Below are positions 1 through 11,689 of a stretch of 64,000 nucleotides of DNA, piece after piece. Position 1 is the stretch's first letter. Every line of letters starts with the position of its first letter. Position numbers and translations under genes: made by a program. The notes beneath the pieces are model-generated. The model had not been told where the DNA came from. It ran no database searches and was given only the letters and a program-made list of their open reading frames with translations. Source of the stretch: Hyposmocoma kahamanoa (Eukaryota; Arthropoda; Insecta; Lepidoptera; Cosmopterigidae); contig NW_020654422.1 of the NCBI RefSeq assembly GCF_003589595.1, positions 20,538,769 through 20,602,768 of the forward strand, written 5' to 3'.

Positions 1-52
1 ATTTCACAAAAAATAATTGAATATCAATTCAATAAAAATTTAATTAAATAAG
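1..52 (+). repeat. SINE family C, 3' tail only (cut by window edge)
   Basis: The first bases, ATTTCACAAAAAATAATTGA followed by an ATATCA and AATAAAAATTTAA run, match the tail of the tRNA-headed SINE copies at 38098-38262 and 40405-40570. The head lies outside the window. Confidence 0.65.
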
Positions 53-420
53 TATACTCATCGAATAAATTACTAGGCGAAATAGTATCAATGAAAGACC
101 TGTTAATTATATTGGGATCACTCAAATGAGATAATATTGCACGTTGAAAGAAATTGAATACTTAAATAATAAAAATTGCCACGGAAATTAGGTAGTGAAC
201 ACTAGTCCGAGAATAACCGATTACTATAGTACCTACCTACCAACATAATATGTTTTTTAATTTCATTACAACAAAAATCTATCAGCTATTGCTAAGGCAA
301 GACTAGTAACTCGTAAATTAATTATTTTTTAGATAGAAATAGCTTATTTACTTAAGTGTAATTGTAATAAATATAAACAAATACTACTAATTAATAAAAA
401 AAACTAACTCAACTAACCAC

Positions 421-591
421 ATGTTATGGATATCGTAAGCAACGCCAGTACTACAAACACCCAGACTCGAGAAAATAATGATAGGAAAGTTAGGTGCTCT
501 ACATTGATTCGGCCGGGGATTCTTCCCGGAACCTGAAAGATGGCCACACCATGAAAATCGGCTTGCGAGCCACTCGACCACGAAGGTCGTC
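421..591 (-). repeat. SINE family D copy (tRNA-like head)
   Basis: Read on the minus strand, this starts GACGACCTTCGTGGTCGAG, a tRNA-like A-box region (TGGTCGAGTGG). It continues through a degenerate B-box region and a tail containing CTCGAGTCTGGGTG. The same order of blocks occurs at 40222-40400, 56495-56597, 58697-58885 and 60985-61167. A degenerate SINE is far more likely than a functional tRNA, because the acceptor stem does not close and several dispersed copies exist. Confidence 0.7.
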
Positions 592-1149
592 ATAATAGAA
601 GTAATGTCTAGATAGTGGTATTTAATATCTAATGCACAAAGTAAGTTAAATGTGTCTTTTTATGTTAAATTATATGGTGGTCATTCTCTAGTATTCACTA
701 TCTAATTTCGGTGGCTAAAAATTGCCACGATATTTTTTACAAGAAAAAACCTTAACCTGGCAATATCTCGAAGGGAAGAAATGTTAATTATAACAAAACA
801 GACAGTTGTAATGAATTCTTAGAAATATTACGAGGCAAAGTTGTAACTAGCCGTACGTTAGTGCTACATATTATCTGATATCCCAAACACATGCAATATG
901 TATCTCTATTATTGTAACTACAAGCATTGGAACGCGTTGTTTCGCCAGTATTTTATTGGATACTCAGCGGTCTTTTGTCTTTCTACAAAATACTGCTGGC
1001 AATACCGCACAGGACTCAATTGCAGAAACACAATGTTTACATACAATATCTGAAATAATATAGGAACTGGTGCATAGTATAACAGATAGTGATTTTAAAT
1101 TGTACAAAGTTAAGAAGTTATTTTTTTATTTATTTTTTTTTTTTTATTG

Positions 1150-1505
1150 CGACTCGACAAAATGACTGCACCGCGCCTGATGGAAAGTGCGAATACAGTC
1201 CAGAGATGAGAGTAACGGATGGAAAACACAAATATCTTCACTCCGTCACTATCATTTTGCCGGTCTGGCCAAATGCACTGGATGTACACCAACTGATCCC
1301 TGAACGCGATTCGCAAAAGCGTTTCACTGTGGAGGGTTTTCCGCCGTGTGTACTGTGGTCGCTATCCAGTCGGCACAGAGCCTACCACAATGCTAAGCAG
1401 ATGGACACTTGTGACGCCCTCGGTCGCCTCTTACGACCCCCACGGGCATGTATGGGGAGGCGACAATGTATTCTTAAGCCGTCGCCCCACGGCTAATAAG
1501 TTAAT
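1150..1505 (-). repeat. GC-richer interspersed repeat relic, LINE-like
   Basis: This block is much GC-richer than its surroundings. On the minus strand it contains GCCGTGGGGCGACGGCTTAA and CCCGTGGGGGTCGTAAGAGG, a sequence type I associate with degraded non-LTR element debris in Lepidoptera. The plus strand carries a 135-codon open frame (1089-1496) that resembles nothing I know and starts in a T-rich run, so I treat it as accidental. The family assignment rests on recollection only. Confidence 0.4.
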
Positions 1506-1606
1506 TTTAGTCTTTATTTTTTGCTCTCACTACACATTTGTTGAAGTATCACAAGGATCGAAGGTAAGAGCGTTTGCGCTCTACGTCCGATTCGTATCAG
1601 GGGGTA

Positions 1607-1764
1607 CGTCCGACATCCGTCCGAAACAATTACTGCCAAATAAGCAATACTTGACCAAATGAAAAGACGCGTGATGCGAATGAAGCTTCATTCTTGATAC
1701 TTGTCTTTTAATTTTGTCAAATATTACTTATTTGACAGTAACTGTTTCGGACGGATGTCGGACG
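1607..1764. repeat. Fold-back palindromic element E, copy 1
   Basis: This is a 158-bp palindrome with no spacer, centred on AAGCTT between 1685 and 1686. Each arm is 79 nt and they align without gaps at roughly 84 percent identity. The outer 22 nt, beginning CGTCCGACATCCGTCCGAAA, are perfectly inverted. Many arm differences are C/T or A/G, so an RNA copy could still pair through G-U wobbles. Copy 2 lies at 30801-30940 in the opposite orientation, so this is a dispersed fold-back or MITE-like family and not a local accident. No coding capacity and no clear target duplication are visible. Confidence 0.85.
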
Positions 1765-2125
1765 GAGATCGAGAGTAGACCCCCCAGTTCCGTATCTGAG
1801 AAATGACGATCTGAAATGTCACAGGGATAATTTTTTCTCTGGGTATACAAGCGATTTTCGTATTTTCTCGAATTTGTATTGGACTTAGTGCACAAGCGAC
1901 ATCCGAAATAGGTCCGAGCTTTCTAGATTAGTTTTCTAGACTAGTCTCGGATTTGGAACGACTACGAATCGCATGCAGTGCGCAAGCGTGCTAAGAATGC
2001 AGAAAATAAAAACAAAAACTGACAATGAGAAAGAATTAGCAACAAAAAAAATATATATACAACATAATGAACCAACAAAAATGAAAATATAAATTGAAAA
2101 CGCTGATTATTAACGCTGATTATTA

Positions 2126-2336
2126 ACTGCCTCTGTGGCCGAACGGTTACCATGCCGGACTGCCACGCAGAGGTCCCAGGTTCGATTCCCGGGTCGGGAG
2201 AAATATTTGTATGGCCTACATTCATTTCTCTCGTGAGTTTGGGTGTAATTTGTGGTTGTCTATGTGTGTGTCCATGGCACCCGCGACACAGGGTTTCCCT
2301 AGTGCGGGGCTATGTTGAGTGTGTGCGTTATTATTA
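2126..2336 (+). repeat. tRNA-headed SINE (family D1), near full length
   Basis: The head has an A-box-like TGGCCGAACGG (2136-2146) and a perfect B box GGTTCGATTCC (2179-2189), the internal RNA polymerase III promoter of tRNA-derived SINEs. A body with CTCGTGAGTTTGGGTG and a tail with CCATGGCACCCGCGACAC follow. The body and tail recur at 28845-29158 (minus), and the head at 30119-30205. A 13-bp tandem (CGCTGATTATTAA, twice, 2101-2126) sits directly upstream. This is not a tRNA gene, since no matching 3' acceptor stem follows the B box. Confidence 0.8.
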
Positions 2337-5300
2337 AAAAAAATATTAAAAATTAAAAAAATTTAAATATATGCTACGTATAAAAAAAATCAAAATTCAA
2401 ATCAGGTGATTAGCCAAGGACCTCCCTGAAGTATGAGAAACCAGGTGGAATTACTCGGCGGTGTAAGTACCTCTGGGTCTGGCTTCGCCCCTAGAGGAGA
2501 GCTTATTTATAAAAGTTCTCTTCCCAAATCGATCACATCGCGATTTAGACCTGGAACCACCTGATCACCTAACTATGCAAACCGATGGGCCACCGAAACT
2601 AACTTATATTTAATATCTTTTTCCTATTATTATTATCGAGCACAGTTTTACGTATAATAAGAGAGTTACTTTGTATTAAAATAAGTGTTATTATATCAGT
2701 AAAACTAAATAAATTGTACACAACCACTACAACACAGTAGCAGTGTTAACTTATAAGTAACAAAAAATCATAAAACCGGCTAAAAAGTAATAAGGTAGCT
2801 TATCCGATAAAATAGAAAAATTCTATCTATGCCTGAGTACAATTTGTTTTTTCGCCTCCACGCTTCACCAAGGTACATTCGTTTCATCGCTAGCACAGCC
2901 AGGGAACTTTCATTCCATCGACAACAATAGCCATTCGATTGCTTTAAGGTGAAAATGGAAAGCTAACGATGTAAATAGGGGCTTACGACGAACTCACTAG
3001 AGTCTTTGTTCGAATAGATTGTCTTTATTTTTTCCTATTTAACTTCTGTAATAGTTCACAATTGGATTCGCAGAGTTCTGTGATTTTGTTTTATAAAAAA
3101 ATTTGTACTTCGGATGTAGCTTGGGAAGTTTTTGTCGATTTGTACGAATTGCAAATTCCATAGGCGATTTTGAGAGATACCTTTGAAAGAAATTAGTATC
3201 CGCGATTGGTTTTCAAATGAATAGATTTAAATAATTTTGTTTAAAAAAACTTTATAAAAAAAGACCTGAAATAAATTCTTGACAAAAAACTAAAGTACAT
3301 GAAGTATGAAGAAGTCTACAATGTGAAGCTTATAAGAAGCACCTATATAATGTTATGATGTGATGTGTACTAGTCCGCATACTGGCTACATCCGTATTAA
3401 ATCCTTTTCTTTGTAAATCGAGTCTTAAAGTAGATTACGGAAGCAGTATGACAAAATTGTCAGAACTTTCACAGCTTAATATCGACGACGAAATTTAAGA
3501 CAAAGGATAGAAAGACCTGCGAACGACAGCGCCGATGCGAACATAGACGAGTTGCGAAAGACGTTGTCGATACGGAAGCAGACGCAAGGTTCTTCCTGTG
3601 ATATTTTCATTTAAGTTTGAAAATTGTTCACCCTCGCCAGCGCATCGCAAATTGTACTGGAATAGGGGATCGATAATGGGATTGTAGGTGCGATTTTCTT
3701 TGAGATGAGCGCTGTGTAAATCTTGGAGATAGAAAAATTTCGGAAATTGTCCTCGAGATTTATAGCCGAGCTGCGTGTGTCAGTAAATTGTTTTTTGATT
3801 CAATGTCTTGCAAATACGGTTATTAGATGGCAATGTCTCATAAAAAGGAAAAGGGAAGCTGACATAAATGTTCCGAAGAAAGTTTTTCGTATTTCTAAAG
3901 ACATTTCTAGAAGATATACCGATGATAATGTAAGCAATAACCCAACTTAACACAAAAATCAATATAAAACCAATAAGTTAAAAAGTGGAAACCGTTCATT
4001 AAATATGATTACATGCTTGAGTTTATTATGACCGTAATATGTGCATTTCGGGAGCTATTCATTCTAGAAAAGCTCTTCGTGTTATAAATTTATCGTCTAA
4101 AAAATTCATTCAAATTATGATTATTCCTTTCGCAATTTCCCAGTTTTAAGATTATTAGGGCCCCATTTCTCAGGCCTTTGAATATTCGGAGACCAAAAGA
4201 TTTACATAAAAAGAAACTTTCCCTCTCCTAAATTATGATTCAATTAGTATTAAAGGATTGGTCTCGCAAAGGAATTTTTCGGGTCTGCCGAGTCGGCCGA
4301 CTGATACAAAAGTCCTTTGTGCTTTCGAGCAAACTAAGGAGGTTCAAGCTTTGTGTTCGGTTTGTCGTGTAAAGCTATTGGTATAAATAACAAGCGAAAT
4401 GCGTGATAGCGTACTTGACAAACCATGAGCGGACGTGAAAGCGTTAAGTGTTTCTAACAAATTCACTTGGTATCCGCGAAGGCAACGTCTAATGCCCGTT
4501 TCTTTTGTATTATAGAATAGTTCCGCTTTTAACTTACGGTTAGTCTTCGGCGTGGTAATGATCCTCAGTTCATTACGCATTATAGGATTTTCTTCCACTT
4601 TTTGAAGGGTTTTTATGCTTAATGTACTGGTGAAATCTTCCCTATTGTCAGGCCTTTACATCTTTTGTAATAATGTCCTTTTAATCGGTTTTTCTTTGTA
4701 GCTACGGGCACCTGAGGCAAATATGTATTCTTGTACATAGTATTTTGGAGCTTGTGAATTTAGGTCTGGTGATACGATCGTAACATTTACTGGGTCTTTA
4801 TTAGCGCTTAACATCAACTGCGTCTGTCACAGTTAATGCTGGATATTTGTTACCCGAAATCCCCTTGGTGCTGGGATTAAGTGACGAATTATACATTTTT
4901 TCGCTCGTCACAACCTTGCGATTATTCCGCTCCGTTCGTGAGTTTGAGATATTCGTCTTAAGGATTAAGGGGTGCTTGAAACGAACGAAATTTTACGAAA
5001 ATTCCCTAGATGGATGAATACTGAAACCTTAATTCCGCAATTTCGAGGTGTAAAATAGTGTAAAAAATGGAATCATGACGCTGCCTTTGAGTACTTTATA
5101 TTTACAACCTTATTTCAGGTAATTTTGCTCATGAATCATCCATCTTAATTATAAAAAGGACTTTGGTCATGCTTTTAAATATAGACATTTCAAGATAAGA
5201 GTGAACAAAGAACGCTATGGCCAGTAAAAATAAAGATAAAATTACAAATGTTTATAGCTTTTCAGTATGCTATATCAAGTTCAAATACGAAGTTGTGTAA

Positions 5301-5635
5301 CTAACACATTTGGTTTAACAGTTTGTCATTCTCTCTACAGATTACAAAAACACATTTCAGAGACACATGGAAATTTAAAAAGACATTCATTCATTAAACA
5401 AACACACATAAAATTTAACGAACCGCTGCCATATTCGTTAACGAATTTCCGGCTTTCATTATGATTGTTCCACATAAGACGCACCACTATCTCGTGTGTG
5501 ATCTCTTTCTTACATAGAAACTATGTATTCGTAATGATAGAGACAAATGACTATCAGGGTTACATGGCATGCCGTTAATGCAAGCTTTATTTGAATACTG
5601 GTCGGTAGCCTTTGAACATTAAATGCGTTGTATAA
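2337..5635. other. Non-coding stretch, no gene recognised
   Basis: AT-rich sequence without a supportable gene. At 2400-2580 a GC-richer block starts with CAGGTGATTAG and ends with CCTGATCACC, a weak inverted pair, probably an old repeat. The small open frames at 3723-3962 and 4344-4598 look like chance frames. Confidence 0.5.
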
Positions 5636-6068
5636 TTTTTAACCTACTTCAAAAAAGGAGGAGGTTCTCAATTCGACTGTATGTTCTTTTTTTTGTATGT
5701 ATGTTACGCGATAACTCCGGTATTTGTGAACTGATTTTCATGATTCTTTTTTTGTTGGAAAGTGGGTACTTCCATAGTCGTCTCATTTCATTTTGAAGAA
5801 AATCATCCACCTTTAAGTGTGGCTGTTCACACATGAAGATTCATTTTTTTAATTTGCGCCTAATTTAATTTAGGAGCTATTATTTTAATGGTTGTTTTTG
5901 CTATTCCTCCAATTCAAGGCGTTTTCTCCCAATATGCTTTGAGTAGTGAGAACCGATTATTATTATCTCCAGTGTCAAGTCCTGTATAGTGGCGAACTAG
6001 GGAATATTTCAACGTAATTCCACATACTTTTGAGGTCGGTTTTTTTAGTACTCTGTACTGAGATTATT
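5636..6068 (-). repeat. MITE-like repeat family B, copy
   Basis: On the minus strand this starts CAGTACAGAGTACTAAAAAA followed by ACCGACCTCAAAAG, and it ends CTTTTTTGAAGTAGGTTAAA. Start and end are imperfect inverted repeats of AACCGACYTCAAAA. The internal order (GATTTTCATGATTC, ATAACTCCGGTATTTGTGAA) is shared with the copies at 19508, 40850, 42519, 52960, 54700, 56842 and 57381. It is non-coding. Confidence 0.8.
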
Positions 6069-7957
6069 AAGGACAACTATACAGTGAAATTATTATTATA
6101 CACACAAAAAAAGAAAAAATCTTCGATCTGATTGATCTCCGCGCTTTCCAAGTGAGCTACAGACCGAGTCATCTTTATATTGAGTTTAAATAGCTATATA
6201 GTAAAGTTTTTAAAAGTACGCTGCCTACTATAATTTGGTTATATGTTTCAATACAGTTAACCAAGTTCTTCTAAAGGAACAACGTACGGAACTCAGATCT
6301 AGTAAATTATTTTCCACTTTACAGACACTGTTAGAAAGAAAAACCCTAAAAGCCATCAATCGCTCGACGATCCGTCACAAACATGCGTTTAATAGCGGCA
6401 ATTAAAGGAGACACTCGCTCTACAGAAATATCGCGACATAAAAATGTCGTTCGAAGCGCGTATCAAATTGTTTGACACATTCGTCTGGCCAGCTCCCGGT
6501 TACGACTTGTCGTCCATTTATGACCCAACCGATTTGTGATATTCGTTTTTAAATATAGAAACCGATAGGATTGGTTGACGATGGTGTAAAGTTTATTGCT
6601 CCCACAAAATGATACCATCCTGGTTTGAGCGGAATGCTTAAGAAAAAAAAAACTATTTTGGATCATTCTCCTAATTGCTTCTCCGTTATATAAAAGGGAA
6701 GTAAAAGTTTGACCTAAATAATAATATTTCGGCACATGTCTAACAACAGAGATGGATAACATCACTTAGAGAAATTAACTTACGACGCAAAACGATGTCC
6801 GGTGACATTTGCGCGACCCAAATTAAATATTAACCGATGTCCATATTATATACAGACAAATTATCCCAAAATTTCGAGAGAACCGAAACATGACTGGAAC
6901 AAATTCGACGTGCCAAACAAAGGGTTGGGTCGAACAGACCACGGAACGACAAATGTCGTACTAAACGACAAATAAAAGCTGTGATAGTTTAAATTGGGAC
7001 CCAAAAACTGAATGCAAACAAACAGAACACAAATTTCGGTGGCAAAGTTTACGGACCAGAGGAAAACATTCAAAACAAGCGGTTGGATCGGAAATGTTCG
7101 CCAGTAATTTGTGGAACAGGTCGTTACTATCGTCGGGGACTTGTAGAACTGTTGTTATTGGAATGCTAGAGCTACAAGCACGTTTATTCCCGAAGGCCGA
7201 AGGTACTGTGAAATTTCTTTCTTAATATTTTACGAATTTAAAAACCTTCGTGAACTAAAAACAAGTCCTGGTATAGAAATGTAAATTTAAGTAAAATTCC
7301 AAGTAACCAAGCAATGTTGAAAAGTAGAAATCGCGTCGCGGAACACAATATTCGACCCAATAACCCTGTCGATAGTCGTAGAGGCACACCGAGGGAATTC
7401 CAATTAAATAGCATTCAATGAAATCTAGAACGATTATAGAATCCGATGGTAGGCAAATTAAACCGGAGCTCCCTAGGATTTCCTCTTCAATTTTCATGGA
7501 CTACGACACGATAAAAATCCATTACGAGAGCGAGAGAGGCCTTGTGTCACCGTGGCTTCTATGAAAGCCGATAACGATGAAGCTCCTGGAATAGACTCAA
7601 GAATATTCTGCGTATAATTTTGGAAAAGTTGCATTGGGAATTGAAAATGAAACTATTGTTTCGGGGTCTTTGTAAGTCCCATAGTCAAGGCTGTTTGAAA
7701 AAAGAAATATACGCGATTTTTGACAAGAAAATAGTTTATTTCTAATTCTTTCTAAAACATAAAAACTTGATTTCTATGACACATTTTAAAATAAATATTC
7801 AATTGTGATAAAAATTTCGCACATTTCTTTTTATAAGAATTTTCATAAATTGTACTCTACATCCTAAAATCAGGTAATTTTTGGCATACATTTTTATATA
7901 TCGTCAACTTAATACTACAATGTAATATGGTGGATACATAACACCGACAACAACGCT
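6069..7957. other. Non-coding stretch with a tRNA-like relic
   Basis: Around 6120-6176 the minus strand reads like a decayed tRNA or SINE head (GTAGCTCACTTGGAAAGCGC), too degenerate to call. At 7735 the minus strand has an AATAAA in GAAATAAACTATTTTC, downstream of the open segment 7958-8140. Nothing else is supportable. Confidence 0.4.
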
Positions 7958-8140
7958 TTAAACACACATACGTCCATATTCTGTTCCATTCTCCACAATA
8001 AATGGTTCACTTGGAAAGAACCTCGTTCGAAGGATATTAAAATTCTCTTCCATGTATTCTAAACCTTCGGCATCCATGGCCGTGCTATAATGCGATTCCC
8101 TAGCAATCACATGCTTCATTTTGCATTCCCACAAACACTT
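7958..8140 (-). pseudogene. Unidentified coding-like segment (3'-terminal exon or gene relic)
   Basis: On the minus strand, 60 codons are open between a TAA at 8143-8141 and a TAA at 7960-7958. The first ATG is at 8119, giving 53 residues from MKHVIARESHYSTAMD to the end GTEYGRMCV. The composition is balanced, not low-complexity. An AATAAA on the same strand lies about 220 nt downstream, so this could be the last exon of a gene or a retroposed or transposon-borne relic. Just upstream another frame reads LRTGAGFGGKS and a third frame is also open, which suggests a frameshifted older coding region. The antisense frame is also partly open, so coding status is uncertain. I do not recognise the protein. 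Confidence 0.35.
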
Positions 8141-8143
8141 TTA

Positions 8144-9494
8144 CCGCCGAATCCTGCTCCTGTACGCAAAGGAATGTTAAGGACTTTTTTAAATCGGTTT
8201 CGAAAATTCTCCTATTTTCGTACTAGTCGCTATAGTACAGACTTTTAAGATTTATAGTTTAGAATCAAATAAATTTTCCTATGTTTAGAAGTGTCATTAT
8301 TGAATAAAAGGTTTGAGCAGCCTGTAAAATGGAAACAGAAATATACTGATGAAATCGCGAAATGAAAATTGATAACATTCTAACAACGAAATCTAATTAT
8401 ATAATATGAAAATACTTGTAAGCTCTGAAGGTAATTCTAAGCCCAATTTCAGCTTTGTTTGTTTAAATATCATAAAAACCGGTCCAGAGAGCGTCGATAG
8501 TAATGTTTTACTATATAGAAAAATCATACAGCCGAAATGCATTGCTGTTTTCTTAATGATGCAATTTATTTATATGCAATATTGACTGACGTAACCATTG
8601 ACTTACAATGTAACAGACACTCTTCAGGATATTTGTGCGCGCATAATTTTACAATTGATTTTTTTTTTCCACGGCAACTTGTGACCCTAAATTATCTCAG
8701 GTCACAGATCAAAATTTGAACTTGTAGCGTATTTTTTCAAATTTCATGCACATCGGTTGAGGAACGGCCGAGTCATTCCTTCGTAGATTGTACAATTTGA
8801 ATGGATGTCAAGAAAGCTTTGTTTGCTTCACTCACTGCGTTTCGACACGTATAAAATTTTTCCAGCAGGCGGAAATAATTATAGCAAAAAATGAAATTTA
8901 ATAATAAAAAACATTCAGTAATGAGCAATAAAACATTTGAAATGGAGGAAAACGCAAAATCAAAATAACATTCGTGGAAACGTTTGATACGTGAGACGGA
9001 AAACGAAAGTGGTACACAGAGTCTTGCGTATGTTTGACTTAAATTCGACAAAGGGTGAACGAATCAAAGTTACAACGAGAGAACACAGGGAATGGAAAAA
9101 GGGGAAGATTACTCGGAGACGTGTAAGCTTAGATTATTAATTGAACGTGTTTAGAGTTCGGGAGTCGTGCGCTTGATAAATGTTCCTAATGTCACGAATG
9201 TAATACTTAAGGACGTTAACAAGATTTTGCGTATCACGATTAAGACCCTCCACACGTAGACGACGTTGCAAAGAAATATTGCTCATTCTGCATTTTTAAG
9301 CACTACAATTCTTAACGTGTACTGATTCTGGAAGCAGTATTTAAGTAAATCGATGAGAGGTCTATTTATCTTCAGTGTCATTTATTTCTAAGTTAAACGT
9401 GGTGGGTATTTTAACAAATGAGATTAGTAGCAAGAATTTTCGAGAAATACCTGGTATAAGTACAAAGGCCATTATGATATTCATAATAACTTAC
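8144..9494. other. Non-coding stretch, probably intronic
   Basis: AT-rich sequence downstream, in minus-strand sense, of the exon at 9495-9695. I see no exon, repeat border or RNA gene that I can support. The open frame at 8773-9051 (minus) is low-complexity and hydrophobic, consistent with chance. Confidence 0.4.
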
Positions 9495-9695
9495 CGTTTT
9501 GCACGAGTAGAGTTGAATCCCTCGCCAAAGGCAGTTCGGAATCCGTCAAAGTCGCGTCAGATGCGTTATCGGACGCCGAGGTAGGGGTAGTGGGGGCAGT
9601 TGGCGAGTCGGAGAGGCCGCGGTTGCGCGAGCGCCGTCGCCCGCTCCCGCTGGAACCGCTGCTGCCCGAGCCGTACGGGTGCAGCCGGCCCAGGC
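9495..9695 (-). CDS. Internal coding exon of an unidentified host gene (201 nt)
   Basis: This GC-rich island in AT-rich DNA has minus-strand splice signals on both sides: acceptor TTTGTTTTAG before 9695 and donor GTAAGTTATT after 9495. One frame is open throughout and gives 66 complete residues, beginning LGRLHPYGSGSSGSSGSG, then an Arg-rich RRRSRNRG, a Ser/Thr/Pro stretch (SDSPTAPTTPTSASD) and an acidic-hydrophobic end LARDSTLLVQN. The exon starts and ends in phase 1, so it can be included or skipped without a frame change. The composition suggests a disordered linker, with no catalytic or membrane motif. Its phase matches the exon at 63045-63089, which may lie directly upstream. I do not recognise the gene; the splice signals make exon status fairly likely. 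Confidence 0.72.
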
Positions 9696-10612
9696 CTAAA
9701 ACAAATATAATAGCATTGTTAATAAAAAATGCTTAAACAGTGACGTACGAAGTATGTGTTCATACAAATAATCGATTTAGTATATAGAAATGTATCAAAA
9801 CAAGATTTTTATTGAACTTCATCAATTATTTTAAAATTATATTAAAAAATGAGCTACATATACACCATTTTAATCAAAAGACACAACGTATGCCAGAGAG
9901 AAACCCAATGAATCTATACATCATTAGAAAACTCTACAAGGAAAATACATTTTGTCGCGTAACAGACAATACCAAAAAAAAACAAAATAAAAAGGCTTAA
10001 AAATAACATCAAACGGCAAACATAAAAAGCCATAAGGAGATAACAATAAAAGAAAAAAGACGTAAAGAGGTCGCAAAACATTTTAAACTTAGCAATTTTT
10101 CCATACATTCATTAATAATGTAGAAGCGACTTGATCAAAAATAAATAACAAAGGTCGGGAACCCACATAAAGGAATAGATATAGAAAGGGAAAGATAATT
10201 AGGAATAATAAGGCTTCGGGGTACAAAGAGCTTGGTATACATGCTATATACAATACGGGATTTTAATGCGAATAGAGAGAAAGCGAGGCAATCCGTGGGC
10301 CAGATAAAGTCAGATGGGGGTATTTATCAGTTGTAGCGAACTCAATGGACGTCGTTCTTTATGTAGTAGTCACAGTTTGTTTCCGCTTTGGAGCTGAGAA
10401 AAGGATTTCATTTGCTTTATTTAGACTACAAGGTTTTAGAATCTTGAAATTCACTATATTATTGCCTATATAATATACTATATTAATGCCTACATACAAA
10501 TATAGTCCTTATAAGTGTATTGTACAAGGTATTAACTTCTTAGACAAGATATTGTTTATATTACAGACGTATATTTGAATGATCACCATATAAAGAAACT
10601 TAATAACTTAAT
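9696..10612. other. Intron-like non-coding stretch
   Basis: AT-rich sequence upstream, in minus-strand sense, of the exon at 9495-9695. The small open frames at 9812-10108 occur on both strands in A/T-rich runs and are not convincing. Confidence 0.45.
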
Positions 10613-10770
10613 CATCCACTGCTGAATGTAGGCCTCCTCATTAACACGCCGTCTTTTTCGATCTTGGGTTATTTTTGTATCTAGGTTTTTTTCGGTTCCT
10701 TTGCTAATATAGTTGGTCTACCTAGTCTTCTTCTGGTACGCATTCTTGGTCACCACTCCAGTACTCTTCT
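10613..10770 (-). pseudogene. RTE-type LINE reverse transcriptase C-terminus, relic
   Basis: On the minus strand, sequence near 10766 reads VLEW, a stop, PRMRTRRRLGRPTI. This matches the VLEWRPRMGRRxxGRPPTRW-like C-terminal stretch of RTE-clade reverse transcriptases. The segment runs into the typical 3' block, seen on the plus strand as CCACTGCTGAATGTAGGCCT. Stops and frame breaks are present, so it is dead. A second relic of the same LINE type, on the plus strand, is at 62060-62170. Family naming is from memory of this C-terminal motif. Confidence 0.65.
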
Positions 10771-11362
10771 ATTTCACGTCATGTAGGCAATACACATGTA
10801 TTTCATGTCTCCTTAAAGGATGAGTGCAAATTAGCAGTTAAAAAACTTTGTTGATTCTTTTAAAACACAACAACGTTTTGGTACAAGTAAATATGAAAGG
10901 AATGATTAAATATTATTAACAAAGAAAGCGAAAGCGGATATTCGAAACCGCAAAAAGTAATTAAAGAGAAAAACCTTCATAAAATGTGACTGAAGGCTCT
11001 GATATACCTTTAATCAGTGAATAAGTCTTTGATGTCGTGCCTTTATTGAGTAAAGATGTACTTCAACCTCTTGGAGAGGAAATTTGGGACCGGCTTTTTT
11101 ACAGGCAAACGATTATTCAAAGGTACCGTTTTAGGCTTAATTTTTGTGTGAACTCCATTTCTGTTTCATAATTTTGTTTGTTTTACATTCATTGGGTTCA
11201 AGATCCTTATATGAAAGAGCATTTCATCACTTTGCTCATTATAATTTTATTTTATAGATGTAAATATTACCACGTGTTATATATACAGTAAAGGCGTGTT
11301 TTGCTTGTCTTATTTTCACGAATCGATCTTAAGCGATTCGAAAATATAACAGTAGTAATTGA

Positions 11363-11689
11363 AAATCTAAACGTATTTTACGAAAGCCGCCTATTGCAGA
11401 CCATAACTCAGGTCAATTTATAGCACACAAAACATTTTCTTCGGAGCTTAGTAAAGCAGGTTTCTTGAACATTAAATCGTATGAGATCATTAAAGGAAAA
11501 AGTATCCAAGAGGAAATAAACCGCCCGCACGAAAGAGCTCCTGAGACGAAGCTAAAACTTTTTAATTTAAGGCAAACATCCCTGGAGGATGAACTCAAAG
11601 GACCTAAAAAGAAAATAAAATTAGTTTCGACTACCTCATTACTGGACTCAGTAATTGAGTCATGCAGATTGTATGTCAAAAGAATTTGA
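11363..11689 (+). pseudogene. Unidentified open segment without an ATG
   Basis: The plus strand is open for about 109 codons between a TGA at 11360-11362 and the TGA at 11687-11689, but it has no in-frame ATG. The deduced peptide is charged and looks protein-like: ADHNSGQFIAHKTFSSELSK, then NRPHERAPETKLKLFNLRQ, a basic GPKKKIKLV, and the end SVIESCRLYVKRI. It could be an exon remnant or transposon-derived. The opposite strand is also open (11413-11718), which weakens the case. No family recognised and no good splice signals. Confidence 0.25.

Noticed and set aside
1089..1496. 135-codon plus-strand open frame
   Set aside because: It begins in a T-rich run and continues through repeat-like GC-rich sequence with no protein motif.
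2126..2200. Possible tRNA gene (good A and B boxes)
   Set aside because: The acceptor stem does not close, and the sequence continues into a dispersed SINE body with several copies, so it is a SINE head.
8144..8200. GAGFGGK motif suggesting an aldehyde oxidase or xanthine dehydrogenase fragment
   Set aside because: The motif sits in a very short frame that stops soon after, and the neighbouring longer frame does not look like that family. Not enough to call.
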